Part shown: piece by piece, positions 1 to 6,307 of the stretch
How the letters are laid out: each line of letters begins with the position of its first letter
How positions within the stretch are numbered: position 1 is the first letter of the stretch
Source: Blautia sp.
Lineage (GTDB): Bacteria > Bacillota > Clostridia > Lachnospirales > Lachnospiraceae
Direction: 5' to 3'
Length of the DNA: 7,077 nt
Assembly: GCA_017420455.1 (NCBI GenBank)
Contig: JAFOJB010000171.1
Location: 1 to 7,077 of the forward strand
Position numbers and translations under genes: made by a program
The notes under the pieces: generated by a model
What the model was told of the DNA's origin: nothing
Seen by the model: the letters and a program-made list of their open reading frames with translations, nothing else
Database searches by the model: none

Positions 1-354
1 AAACAGCTTTCCGATGGAGACGTCTCCTACGGAGCCGTAAATGATGAGCCCCATGCTTGGAGGAATCGTCGCGACGATCAGTGAAGATACGCCATTGATG
101 GCGGCGCTCCAGCCTCTGGAATAGCCGGATCTGACCATATCCGGCCCCAGGATCCGGCATTCCATGGCGGCGTCCGCGTTGGCGGAGTCGGAAACGCCTC
201 CCATCAGTGTGGACAATACGCAGCTGACCTGTCCCAGATGGCCGGGAAGATGACCTACCAGTGTGTTGGAAAGATTGATCAGGCGTTTGGTGATACCTGT
301 CTCGTTCATAAGATTTCCGGCAAATATGAACAGCGGGATGGACTGCGAAAGCTG
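1..354 (-). pseudogene. dctM: TRAP transporter large permease (DctM) fragment, N-terminus lost, C-terminus outside window
   Basis: Reading the complement from 354 down to 1 gives 118 uninterrupted codons that match the DctM/TRAP-T large membrane subunit. These proteins form the ion-driven channel taking up dicarboxylates, sialic acid or similar acids delivered by a periplasmic or surface binding protein. Landmarks in order are IPLFIFAGNLMNETGIT (the family's conserved AIPfFilaGnlM segment), GHLPGHLGQV, GGVSDSANADAAME (the SGSavADA-type loop), a GY..GW.AA segment, and IPPSMGLIIYGSVGDVSIG. Upstream in this frame a TGA lies at 355-357 and another at 376-378, with no start codon between them and the homology. 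The usual 50-60 N-terminal residues are therefore absent. In the next frame, 358-371 reads LWSDSF, which resembles the DSF motif that normally sits just before this segment. That suggests an additional small frameshifting deletion near 346-350. I see no dctM N-terminus farther right. The family call is strong; pseudogene status is inference from the stops and missing start. Confidence 0.85.
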
Positions 355-357
355 TCA

Positions 358-520
358 CTCCACAAGATGAGGAATTCAGGCGCGAAGCGCCAGGAGAGCC
401 CGCAGGGCGGGAATTCTGAGTGTTGTGGAGGGCTGTGAAAAGTAGCTGCTGCTCAGGAGGGGAACACCCGGAGCCGAGCGCAAACAGATTGTTTGCTTTG
501 GGCATAAACCATCTGTTTAT
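358..520 (+). ncRNA. Structured RNA, probable stand-alone HEARO / IscB omega-RNA-like element
   Basis: This stretch has no credible protein but nested complementarity. An 8-bp outer pairing joins 358-365 to 423-430. GAATTC at 372-377 pairs with GAATTC at 411-416. Inside these are a perfect GGCGC-GAA-GCGCC hairpin (379-391) and a GCCC-GCA-GGGC hairpin (398-408). Further on, GCTC 451-454 pairs with GAGC 476-479 around a GGG-AACA-CCC tip (460-469). Finally AAACAGAT 482-489 pairs with ATCTGTTT 511-518, continued after one mismatch by GTTT 491-494 with AAAC 506-509. The order of parts, the CAGGAGAGCCCGCAGGGCGG core and an ATGA at 367-370 directly before the core resemble, from memory, HEARO RNAs, now known as omega-RNAs of IscB nucleases. 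The strand is assigned from that resemblance. No iscB gene follows; an ATG at 519 opens only ten codons. If the HEARO reading is right, the RNA body starts near 371 and the bases 5' of ATGA are host flank or guide. Structure is seen; family identity is inference. Confidence 0.55.
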
Positions 521-569
521 GACGAAAAATAGTTATTATAGCCAGATATAGTAAAATATGGTATTTTTA

Positions 570-589
570 AATTGGTAAATACGCCAATT
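570..589. promoter_or_regulatory. Operator-like dyad upstream of the transporter operon
   Basis: AATTGG at 570-575 and CCAATT at 584-589 form a perfect 6-bp inverted repeat around an 8-base centre, 34 bases before the first permease ATG. It overlaps a second, weaker inverted repeat, GTATTT 561-566 with AAATAC 577-582. The surrounding 525-592 is AT-rich, unlike its flanks, and contains -10-like hexamers (TATAGT 547-552, TAAAAT 552-557), but no convincing -35 at the right distance. A promoter and regulator site here is plausible from position alone; the regulator cannot be named. Confidence 0.35.
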
Positions 590-611
590 ATCATTGCGCC
601 AGTAAGCGATC

Positions 612-618
612 GAGGTGG
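612..618 (+). promoter_or_regulatory. Ribosome binding site deciding the first permease start
   Basis: GAGGTGG lies five bases before ATG 624. A GTG at 615, in the same frame, sits inside this Shine-Dalgarno sequence and would need a different site upstream, where none is visible. ATG 624 is therefore the preferred start. It gives the MLKY..RLLWMIP beginning typical of DppB/OppB permeases. Confidence 0.75.
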
Positions 619-623
619 AAATT

Positions 624-1550
624 ATGCTGAAATACTGCATTAAGAGACTGCTGTGGATGATACCTGTGGTTCTTGGGGTGGCTTTTCTGACATTTACGCT
701 GATGTATTTTGTCCCCGGGGACCCGACCAGCGGCCTTCTGGGAGTGGACGCGACCGAGGAGGAACGGGATGCCCTGCGGGAAGAGATGGGGCTGAATGAT
801 CCGTATATTGTAAGGCTCGGCAGGTTCTTTAAAGAGACATTTATCGATTTTAATCTGGGCACCTCCTACAAGACAAAGCAGGATGTGGGCCAGCAGATCC
901 GGGAAAAGCTCCCGAACACAATGCGGGTATGCTATTTCAGCGTCATCATATCCGTGCTGGTGGGCATCCCGCTGGGGGTCATTGCCGCCACCAACCAGTA
1001 CAGCTGGAAGGATAACCTGTCGATCCTGCTGTCGCTGTTCTTTGCTTCCATGCCAGGATTCTGGTTTGCCCTGATGCTTGTCATGCTCCTCTCCGTAAAG
1101 TGGGGGCTTCTCCCCACCATCTACGACGGAACCTGGAAAAGCTTCATTATCCCCTGTATTTCCGTAGGCCTGGCCGGAGCCGCGGGAATTGCCCGTCAGA
1201 CACGTTCTTCCATGCTGGAGGTAATCCGGCAGGATTATATTACGACGGCCAGGGCGAAGGGGCAGACGGAGATGAAGGTCATCTACCAGCATGCTCTGAA
1301 GAACGCGCTGATTCCGGTCATTACGGCCATCGGTTCCCAGCTGGCGGCGCTGGTGGGCTCCTCCATCATCGCGGAGACCATCTTTTCGATCCCCGGGATC
1401 GGAACCTACATGCTGGGCGCGGTGAATGCCCGCGATTACCCTGTTGTACAGGGGACGATCATCATTATCGCATTGATCTTCAGTCTGACAATATTTATCG
1501 TTGATCTTCTCTACGCGGCGGTGGATCCGCGGCTGCGGTCCCAGTACTGA
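624..1550 (+). CDS. ABC transporter permease, DppB/OppB type (peptide/nickel/oligopeptide importer)
   Basis: The 308-residue inner-membrane protein is one of the two channel subunits of a peptide-family (PepT) ABC importer. The N-terminus MLKYCIKRLLWMIPVVLGV starts the first membrane helix (about 8-30), which ends in FVPGDP, the family's hallmark. An extracytoplasmic stretch of about 65 residues follows (EEMGLNDPYIVRLGRFF, DFNLGTSY). The BPD_transp_1 core then starts near residue 95 with helices at about 103-122, 132-157, 174-193, 228-250 and 276-300. The coupling (EAA) loop is DYITTARAKG (204-213) followed by KNALIPVIT, which contacts an ATPase. ETIFSIPGIGTYMLGAVNARDYPVVQG (251-277) is the usual C-terminal signature, and the protein ends DPRLRSQY. 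Length is normal for the family. It is the first gene of the operon, 54 bases before the second permease. The family is certain; the substrate is unknown. Confidence 0.95.
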   Translation: MLKYCIKRLLWMIPVVLGVAFLTFTLMYFVPGDPTSGLLGVDATEEERDALREEMGLNDPYIVRLGRFFKETFIDFNLGTSYKTKQDVGQQIREKLPNTMRVCYFSVIISVLVGIPLGVIAATNQYSWKDNLSILLSLFFASMPGFWFALMLVMLLSVKWGLLPTIYDGTWKSFIIPCISVGLAGAAGIARQTRSSMLEVIRQDYITTARAKGQTEMKVIYQHALKNALIPVITAIGSQLAALVGSSIIAETIFSIPGIGTYMLGAVNARDYPVVQGTIIIIALIFSLTIFIVDLLYAAVDPRLRSQY

Positions 1551-1604
1551 CCATAGCCGGGCTTTGCGGCAGAAGATCTTGAAGAAAGCGCAGGGATACA
1601 TCTT

Positions 1605-2513
1605 ATGAACGAAGTCAGTAAAAACGCGGTTCCTTTTCCGGCAGAAGCGGATTCCGATCAGGAACTGAAAAAAACGAACCAGTTTAAGGAAACCATGAAA
1701 AGGCTGCTGAAAAACAAAGGCGCCATTGTAGGGCTGATCTTTATCATCCTGCTGATCATCCTGATGATCTTCGCGGAACAGATCGCGCCTTACAACTATG
1801 CCCAGCAGGATTATACAGCCATTTTCCAGAAGCCCAGCCTGAAGCATCCCTTCGGGACCGACGAGCTGGGAAGGGATGTCCTTTCCCGTATTATCGTGGG
1901 GAGCAGGCTCTCTTTGCGGATGGGCCTTCTGTCGGTTGCCATCGCGGCGACCCTTGGCATCATCTTCGGATCCATCGCCGGGTACTACGGCGGCGCGGTG
2001 GACAATGCCCTGATGCGTTTCCTGGATATTTATCAGTCGATTCCGGGAACCATCTTCTGCGTGGCGCTGGCGGCTGTGCTGGGGCCTGGAATGAACAACA
2101 CGATCATCGCGGTGGGGGTTACCTCCATGGCGGGGTATGCCAGACTGATCCGGGCCTCCATCATGCAGGTCCGGGAGATGGAGTATATCGAAGCGGCCCG
2201 GTCCATCAACGCGAAGGATTCCCGTATTCTTCTGAAGCATATTATCCCGAATGCGATATCGCCGCTGATCGTCTCGATCACCATGAGCATCGGCGCCTGT
2301 ATGCTGATCGCGGCGTCCTTAAGCTTTATCGGGCTCGGCGCGCAGCCGCCGCTTCCGGAATGGGGAGCCATGCTTTCTGCCGGACGGAGCCAGATGAGAG
2401 AGCGCGGATACCTGGTTATCTTTCCGGGTCTGGCGATCATGATGAGCGTGCTGGCGTTTAATCTTCTGGGAGACGGGCTCCGGGACGCGCTGGATCCCAG
2501 ACTCAGAAACTGA
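1605..2513 (+). CDS. ABC transporter permease, DppC/OppC type
   Basis: The 302-residue protein is the second channel subunit and partner of the preceding permease. About 35 hydrophilic residues come first, then the OppC_N helix (about 38-58) ending AEQIAPYNY. FGTDELGRDVLSRIIVGSR (83-101) is the near-universal OppC signature. Further helices fall at about 106-127, 143-160, 165-180, 219-246 and 270-290. The coupling loop reads EYIEAARSINAKDSRIL (193-209). Asn202 occupies the place where most family members have Gly in EAA---G, a mild deviation. SFIGLGAQPPLPEWGAML (240-257) and the terminal LLGDGLRDALDPRLRN are typical of DppC. The ATG at 1605 has AGGGA at 1592-1596 eight bases upstream. The gene sits 21 bases before the first ATPase, in the same transcript. 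Confidence 0.95.
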   Translation: MNEVSKNAVPFPAEADSDQELKKTNQFKETMKRLLKNKGAIVGLIFIILLIILMIFAEQIAPYNYAQQDYTAIFQKPSLKHPFGTDELGRDVLSRIIVGSRLSLRMGLLSVAIAATLGIIFGSIAGYYGGAVDNALMRFLDIYQSIPGTIFCVALAAVLGPGMNNTIIAVGVTSMAGYARLIRASIMQVREMEYIEAARSINAKDSRILLKHIIPNAISPLIVSITMSIGACMLIAASLSFIGLGAQPPLPEWGAMLSAGRSQMRERGYLVIFPGLAIMMSVLAFNLLGDGLRDALDPRLRN

Positions 2514-2534
2514 ACAGTGCTGGAGTGAAGGATT

Positions 2535-3551
2535 ATGGACGGAACAGATATGATAAACGGAACAGAAAGACAGGAGAGGGGACGTGAGACGCTGGTGGAT
2601 ATCCGGGATCTCTGGGTGGAGTACCGGATCGACGGCGGCGTGGTCCACGCCGTAAACGGAGTGGACCTCACGATCCATAAAGGGGAAACCCTTGGCCTGG
2701 TGGGGGAAACGGGAGCCGGGAAAACTTCCATTGCGAAATCGATCCTGCGTGTGCTTCCGGATCCACCCTCGAAGATCACCGCAGGCCAGATTTTCATGGA
2801 CGGAGAAGATCTCCTGCAGCTGCCTGAACACAAAATGCGCAGGATCCGCGGAAAAAAGATTTCCATGATCTTCCAGGATCCCATGACAGCGCTGAATCCG
2901 ACGGTGAAGGTCGGAGCGCAGATCGCGGAGGCGATCCGCCTGCATGAAAAAATGAATAAATCCGAGGCGGCTGTCCGGGCTGTCGAGATGCTGGAAATGG
3001 TCGGCATTACCAAAGAGCGGTACACGGATTATCCGCATCAGTTTTCGGGCGGGATGAAGCAGCGTGTGGTCATCGCCATGGCCATGGCCTGCCATCCGGA
3101 GCTTCTGCTGGCGGATGAGCCGACGACAGCGCTGGACGTAACGGTGCAGGCCCAGATCCTGGATATGATGACAAACCTGAAGAAGGAACTGCAGACCAGT
3201 GTGCTGATGATCACCCATGATCTGGGAATTGTGGCCGAGACCTGCGATACGGTGGCGGTTGTCTATGCGGGAGAAATCGTCGAGTATGGTACCATGATGG
3301 AGATCTTCGACGAACCTTCCCATCCCTATACGATCGGTCTGTTCGGATCCCTGCCGTCTATCGACCGCAAGGATAAACGGCTGAAACCGATCCATGGCCT
3401 GATGCCGGATCCGATGAACCTGCCCTCCGGGTGCAAATTCCATCCCCGCTGTCCCTATGCAACGGAGGAATGCAGAAATACGGTTCCCCGGATGGAACAG
3501 ATGGGCGGCAGTCATATTGTCAAATGCTTGAAAGCAAGGGAGAAAAAGTGA
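2535..3551 (+). CDS. ABC transporter ATP-binding protein, DppD/OppD type
   Basis: The 338-residue cytoplasmic ATPase powers import with the next gene's product. Motifs in order are Walker A GETGAGKTS (57-65), Q-loop FQDPMTALNP with Gln114, the canonical signature FSGGMKQR (170-177), Walker B LLADEP with Asp194 and Glu195, D-loop TALD (198-201) and switch His228 in ITHDLGI. The C-terminal oligopeptide/dipeptide transporter extension holds HPYTIGLFGSLP and CKFHPRCPYATEEC (300-313), with a further Cys331. This four-cysteine pattern matches the [4Fe-4S]-binding tail described for some DppD/OppD-type ATPases. The first 20 residues are a polar extension. ATG 2535 is chosen for GGAG at 2522-2525; Met6 is an alternative. 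The stop overlaps the next start by one base (TGATG), implying translational coupling. Nothing is truncated. Confidence 0.95.
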   Translation: MDGTDMINGTERQERGRETLVDIRDLWVEYRIDGGVVHAVNGVDLTIHKGETLGLVGETGAGKTSIAKSILRVLPDPPSKITAGQIFMDGEDLLQLPEHKMRRIRGKKISMIFQDPMTALNPTVKVGAQIAEAIRLHEKMNKSEAAVRAVEMLEMVGITKERYTDYPHQFSGGMKQRVVIAMAMACHPELLLADEPTTALDVTVQAQILDMMTNLKKELQTSVLMITHDLGIVAETCDTVAVVYAGEIVEYGTMMEIFDEPSHPYTIGLFGSLPSIDRKDKRLKPIHGLMPDPMNLPSGCKFHPRCPYATEECRNTVPRMEQMGGSHIVKCLKAREKK

Positions 3552-4510
3552 TGGCTCCTCTTCTGGAAACAAAAAACCTGAAAAAATATTTTAAGACGAA
3601 GGCAGGCATGCTCCACGCGGTGGACGGCATCGATCTGGCCATAAACAAGGGGGAGACCCTGGGAGTCGTCGGGGAATCCGGGTGCGGCAAATCGACGCTG
3701 GGCCGTGTGATATTGCATCTTCTGGAGAGCACGGATGGCTCAATCTTCTATGAAGGAAAGGATGTCACATCGGTCACGCCAAAGGAACTGGTAAAGCTGC
3801 GCGAGCATATGCAGATCATTTTCCAGGATCCCTTTTCTTCTCTGAATCCCCGTATGACGGTCAGCGAGATCCTGGTGGAACCACTGATCATCAGCGGAAA
3901 GTTCTCCAGAGAAGAGATCGAAAAAAAGAGAAAGGAACTGCTGGATACGGTCGGCCTGCCGAAGCGTTACGCCAATTCCTATCCGCATGAACTGGACGGA
4001 GGGAGAAGGCAGAGGATCGGAATCGGGCGGGCCCTGGCACTGGAGCCGGATTTCATTGTCTGCGATGAACCGGTGTCGGCGCTGGATGTTTCCATTCAGG
4101 CCCAGATCCTGAATCTTCTGCAGGATCTGCAGGAGGAACGGGGCCTGACCTATATGTTCATCACCCACGATCTTTCCGTGGTGAAGCATATCTCCCACGA
4201 TATTATGGTCATGTATCTGGGGCAGATGGTGGAGCAGGCTCCGTCCGACGAGCTGTTCGCCCATACCTGGCATCCCTATACCAAAGCGCTGCTGTCCGCG
4301 ATCCCTGTGCCGGACGCGCATAGAAGAATGCAGAGGATCCTGCTGAAGGGAGAGATCACTTCTCCGGTGAATCCGGCTCCGGGCTGCCGTTTTTATTCCC
4401 GCTGTCCCTACGCCAAAGAGGCCTGCAGACAGCCGCAGAAGATCGAGGAGATCGCGCCGGGCCATTTCATCTCCTGCTGCATGGCGAAGGAGATCAACGG
4501 GCTTGGCTGA
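3551..4510 (+). CDS. ABC transporter ATP-binding protein, DppF/OppF type, with atypical LDGGR signature
   Basis: The 319-residue second ATPase forms a heterodimer with the preceding product. It carries Walker A GESGCGKST (41-49), Q-loop FQDPFSSLNPRMTV (Gln92), Walker B FIVCDEP (Asp172, Glu173), D-loop SALD (176-179) and switch His206 in FITHDLSVV. The ABC signature, usually LSGGQ, reads LDGGR (148-152), so the conserved Ser is Asp and the Gln is Arg. I recall such variants in clostridial OppF-like proteins. In a heterodimer this would weaken one composite ATP site while the partner's intact signature serves the other. The C-terminal tail has CRFYSRCPYAKEAC (279-292) and Cys309-Cys310, again resembling a [4Fe-4S] site. 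The longer open frame reaches back to 3431 inside the previous gene, but ATG 3551 has AAGGGAG at 3536-3542 and starts at the domain. The TGATG overlap couples it to the previous gene. Confidence 0.95.
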   Translation: MAPLLETKNLKKYFKTKAGMLHAVDGIDLAINKGETLGVVGESGCGKSTLGRVILHLLESTDGSIFYEGKDVTSVTPKELVKLREHMQIIFQDPFSSLNPRMTVSEILVEPLIISGKFSREEIEKKRKELLDTVGLPKRYANSYPHELDGGRRQRIGIGRALALEPDFIVCDEPVSALDVSIQAQILNLLQDLQEERGLTYMFITHDLSVVKHISHDIMVMYLGQMVEQAPSDELFAHTWHPYTKALLSAIPVPDAHRRMQRILLKGEITSPVNPAPGCRFYSRCPYAKEACRQPQKIEEIAPGHFISCCMAKEINGLG

Positions 4511-4565
4511 GAAGAAATCCATGATATGTACAGCTGACGGGTTCGTCGCGTATATATAAAGCTAT

Positions 4566-4601
4566 GCCCGAAAAACGCAGGGACGTTCTGCGTTTGCGGG
4601 C
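4566..4601 (+). other. Intercistronic hairpin 1 upstream of the binding-protein gene
   Basis: GCCCG at 4566-4570 pairs with CGGGC at 4597-4601. After a small AA/G bulge, AAACGCAG at 4573-4580 pairs with CTGCGTTT at 4588-4595 around a 7-base loop. That makes 13 pairs in all. No T-run follows, so it is not a typical terminator. Such stem-loops between ATPase and binding-protein genes can partly stop transcription, mark an mRNA processing end, or shield a more abundant downstream message. The preceding TATATATAAA at 4551-4560 could be a -10 region, but no clear -35 is seen. Confidence 0.6.
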
Positions 4602-4602
4602 T

Positions 4603-4649
4603 CCGCTCCATAAAGGCACGGAAAACTGATCTGTTCCGTAAAGGAGCGG
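4603..4649 (+). other. Intercistronic hairpin 2 in the binding-protein leader
   Basis: CCGCTCC at 4603-4609 pairs with GGAGCGG at 4643-4649. Inside this, ACGGAA at 4618-4623 pairs with TTCCGT at 4634-4639 around a 10-base loop. The structure starts one base after hairpin 1 ends, so the two would stack. It is followed by GAAAAACTGTCTC and, 22 bases later, the true ribosome binding site. It lacks a T-run. Its role as mRNA stabiliser or attenuator is inference. Confidence 0.5.
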
Positions 4650-4671
4650 AAAAACTGTCTCTAATAGAAAG

Positions 4672-4678
4672 AAAGGAG
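4672..4678 (+). promoter_or_regulatory. Strong ribosome binding site of the binding-protein gene
   Basis: AAAGGAG ends six bases before ATG 4685. It lies in an unstructured A-rich stretch, unlike the hairpin-rich sequence before it, which suits high translation of the binding protein relative to the membrane subunits. Confidence 0.75.
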
Positions 4679-4684
4679 AAAATC

Positions 4685-6214
4685 ATGAAGAAAAAACTGA
4701 TGGCTCTTATCCTGGCAGCAGTGATGACAGTCGGAGCGGCTCTTCCCGCCGCTGCATCTGAGGCAAAGGATTCCGTAACGATCTGTCTGGACGGCGATGT
4801 CGGAACACTGGCTCCGAACGGAAACGCCGGCGGCATTTCTGCCCTTCTCTGGTGTCTGTACGATCATCTGTGGTACAGAAGTAATGAAGGCGAATTTGTA
4901 TACAGCCTTGCTACAGAGTCGGAAGTGACAGATGATACGCATATCGCCGTAACCATCCGTGACGATGTATACGATTCCGCCGGAGTTCACTTTACGGCAT
5001 CCGACGTACTGTTTTCTCTGGAGCTGGCTACCACTGGAAATGGTTCTTATGTAGGAAGCGCCAGATACATTGATCTGGAAAACAGTGAAGTGATCGACGA
5101 TACCCACCTTGTGCTGGCTCTCAATCAGCCGAACGTTCTGCAGCAGATCATGCTTCAGAATATCAACATGGTGACAGAGGAATCCTTCAACAATTCTCCG
5201 GATGGAATGGTTACGACTCCTGTCGGATCCGGTCCCTATATTCTGGAGGATGCTGTGATGGGATCTTCTTACAGCATGGTTGCGAATGAGAATTACTGGG
5301 GCGGCGCTCCCAATATCAAGAAACTCACCTTCCGTACCATCGATGAGGTTTCCCAGAGGATCAATGCCCTGCAGACCGGTGAGATCGACGCCGCCTTTAT
5401 TCCGGTGGCAGATGTCAACTCTGCCCTGGAAGTTCCCGGAACCGCACAGTATGTATGCCAGCTGGCAGATTCTGTCGGTATCATCTTCAACTGCGACGAG
5501 AGCCGCGTGACCAACAATGTGGAGCTTCGTAAGGCGATTGCCTGCGCCATTGACGCCAACGTTGTCAAGCTGGTTGCCTATGACGATCAGGGAATCGTTC
5601 CGACCCAGTTCCTGAATCCTGCCCTCAGCGACTATGAGGAAGGCTGGATCGATGCCGCTCAGCAGTATGACAATTACTATGCATATGATGTAGAGAAGGC
5701 CAAAGAACATCTGGCAGCCTCCGGCGTTCCGGAAGGAACTACCATTACCCTCGCCATCAACAATTCGGAAGTATTTACCAAGATCGCGCAGATCATCCAG
5801 GCGCAGGTTGGCGAGATCGGCCTGAATGTGGAAATCAATACACTGGATGCAGCTACCTTCAATGATACCCTTGATACCAATCCGGAGCTGTTTGACATGG
5901 CGATCGTAGGTTACAGCACTTCTACCGGCGCCGGCCTCGGACTTGTGAATACCTGGATCGGTATGGTGAACTATCATCACTGGGATGGCAGCGAAGGCAA
6001 GGCAAAGGTGAAAGAGCTCACCTCTGCGGCGCTGGTAGAGCAGGATGAAGCGAACCGCGTCGATATGATGAGGGAGATCGGTTCCATCATCGCGGATCAG
6101 CTTCCGATGTACGCCATCTATTTCAGCACCTATAACTTTGTCACAAATGCGAACCTGGAGATGGCTGTGAAGAAAGACTTTATCCTTGACTTCGCGAATT
6201 TCCAGTGGAAATAA
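4685..6214 (+). CDS. Extracellular solute-binding protein, family 5 (peptide/nickel type), with Sec signal but no lipobox
   Basis: The 509-residue ligand-capturing subunit belongs to the importer encoded just upstream. A classic export signal (MKKKL, hydrophobic 5-20) ends in PAAAS, giving a likely signal peptidase I cut after Ala24. There is no cysteine before residue 34, so the usual lipoprotein anchor of Gram-positive binding proteins is missing. SBP_bac_5 hallmarks follow: FTASDVLFSLE (103-113), VGSGPYIL (180-187), NENYWGGAPNIKKLTFRTI (201-219), ALQTGEIDAAFI (228-239), LRKAIACAID (281-290), a YD.EKAKE.L..SG segment (334-347), and an ADQLPMYAIYF end (470-480). Length is normal. Being last in the operon, behind two leader hairpins and a strong ribosome site, fits separate and higher expression. 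Its codon use looks more T-ending and less GC-rich than the permeases, in keeping with high expression. The ligand cannot be told; peptides are the family default. Confidence 0.93.
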   Translation: MKKKLMALILAAVMTVGAALPAAASEAKDSVTICLDGDVGTLAPNGNAGGISALLWCLYDHLWYRSNEGEFVYSLATESEVTDDTHIAVTIRDDVYDSAGVHFTASDVLFSLELATTGNGSYVGSARYIDLENSEVIDDTHLVLALNQPNVLQQIMLQNINMVTEESFNNSPDGMVTTPVGSGPYILEDAVMGSSYSMVANENYWGGAPNIKKLTFRTIDEVSQRINALQTGEIDAAFIPVADVNSALEVPGTAQYVCQLADSVGIIFNCDESRVTNNVELRKAIACAIDANVVKLVAYDDQGIVPTQFLNPALSDYEEGWIDAAQQYDNYYAYDVEKAKEHLAASGVPEGTTITLAINNSEVFTKIAQIIQAQVGEIGLNVEINTLDAATFNDTLDTNPELFDMAIVGYSTSTGAGLGLVNTWIGMVNYHHWDGSEGKAKVKELTSAALVEQDEANRVDMMREIGSIIADQLPMYAIYFSTYNFVTNANLEMAVKKDFILDFANFQWK

Positions 6215-6226
6215 TACTGTCCGATT

Positions 6227-6300
6227 CCTGATCTGTACCGTTATCCCGCAGCGAAAAGGCTTCTTCGGAAAGAAGTCCCGCCTGCGGGTACAGGATCAGG
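6227..6300 (+). other. Large imperfect stem-loop after the binding-protein gene
   Basis: CCTGATC 6227-6233 pairs with GATCAGG 6294-6300. TGTA 6234-6237 pairs with TACA 6289-6292 beside a bulged G. After a 7-base bulge, CCCGCAG 6245-6251 pairs with CTGCGGG 6282-6288. The tip is CTTCTT 6260-6265 with AAGAAG 6270-6275; a competing tip with a C(TTCG)G tetraloop at 6261-6270 is also possible. It starts 13 bases after the stop codon and ends just before the terminator. It may be a 3'-end stabiliser, or the aptamer-like half of a leader for the esterase gene. The pairing is seen; the role is inference. Confidence 0.55.
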
Positions 6301-6307
6301 TTCCTAA

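Noticed and set aside
238..438. 66-codon plus-strand open frame spanning the dctM fragment and the structured RNA
   Set aside because: It is antisense to real DctM homology, runs through the hairpins, and has no good ribosome site or family resemblance.
519..551. ATG at 519 directly after the structured RNA, where an iscB start would be expected
   Set aside because: It opens only ten codons before TAG and does not resemble the usual IscB N-terminus, so I do not call an iscB remnant.
591..2240. Long 549-codon open frame on the minus strand across both permease genes
   Set aside because: It is antisense to two clear permeases and its protein is rich in His, Arg, Gln and Asp with no domain pattern. 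It arises from codon bias of the plus-strand genes.
3431..3550. Extended N-terminus for the second ATPase starting at 3431
   Set aside because: The extra part lies inside the cysteine tail of the previous gene in another frame; ATG 3551 has its own ribosome site and starts at the domain boundary.
2033..3572. Two long overlapping minus-strand open frames (2033-3025 and 2319-3572)
   Set aside because: They are shadows of the second permease and first ATPase, with low-complexity composition and no start signals.
4661..5980. 439-codon minus-strand open frame over the binding-protein gene
   Set aside because: It mirrors a well-supported family 5 binding protein and has no recognisable motif of its own.
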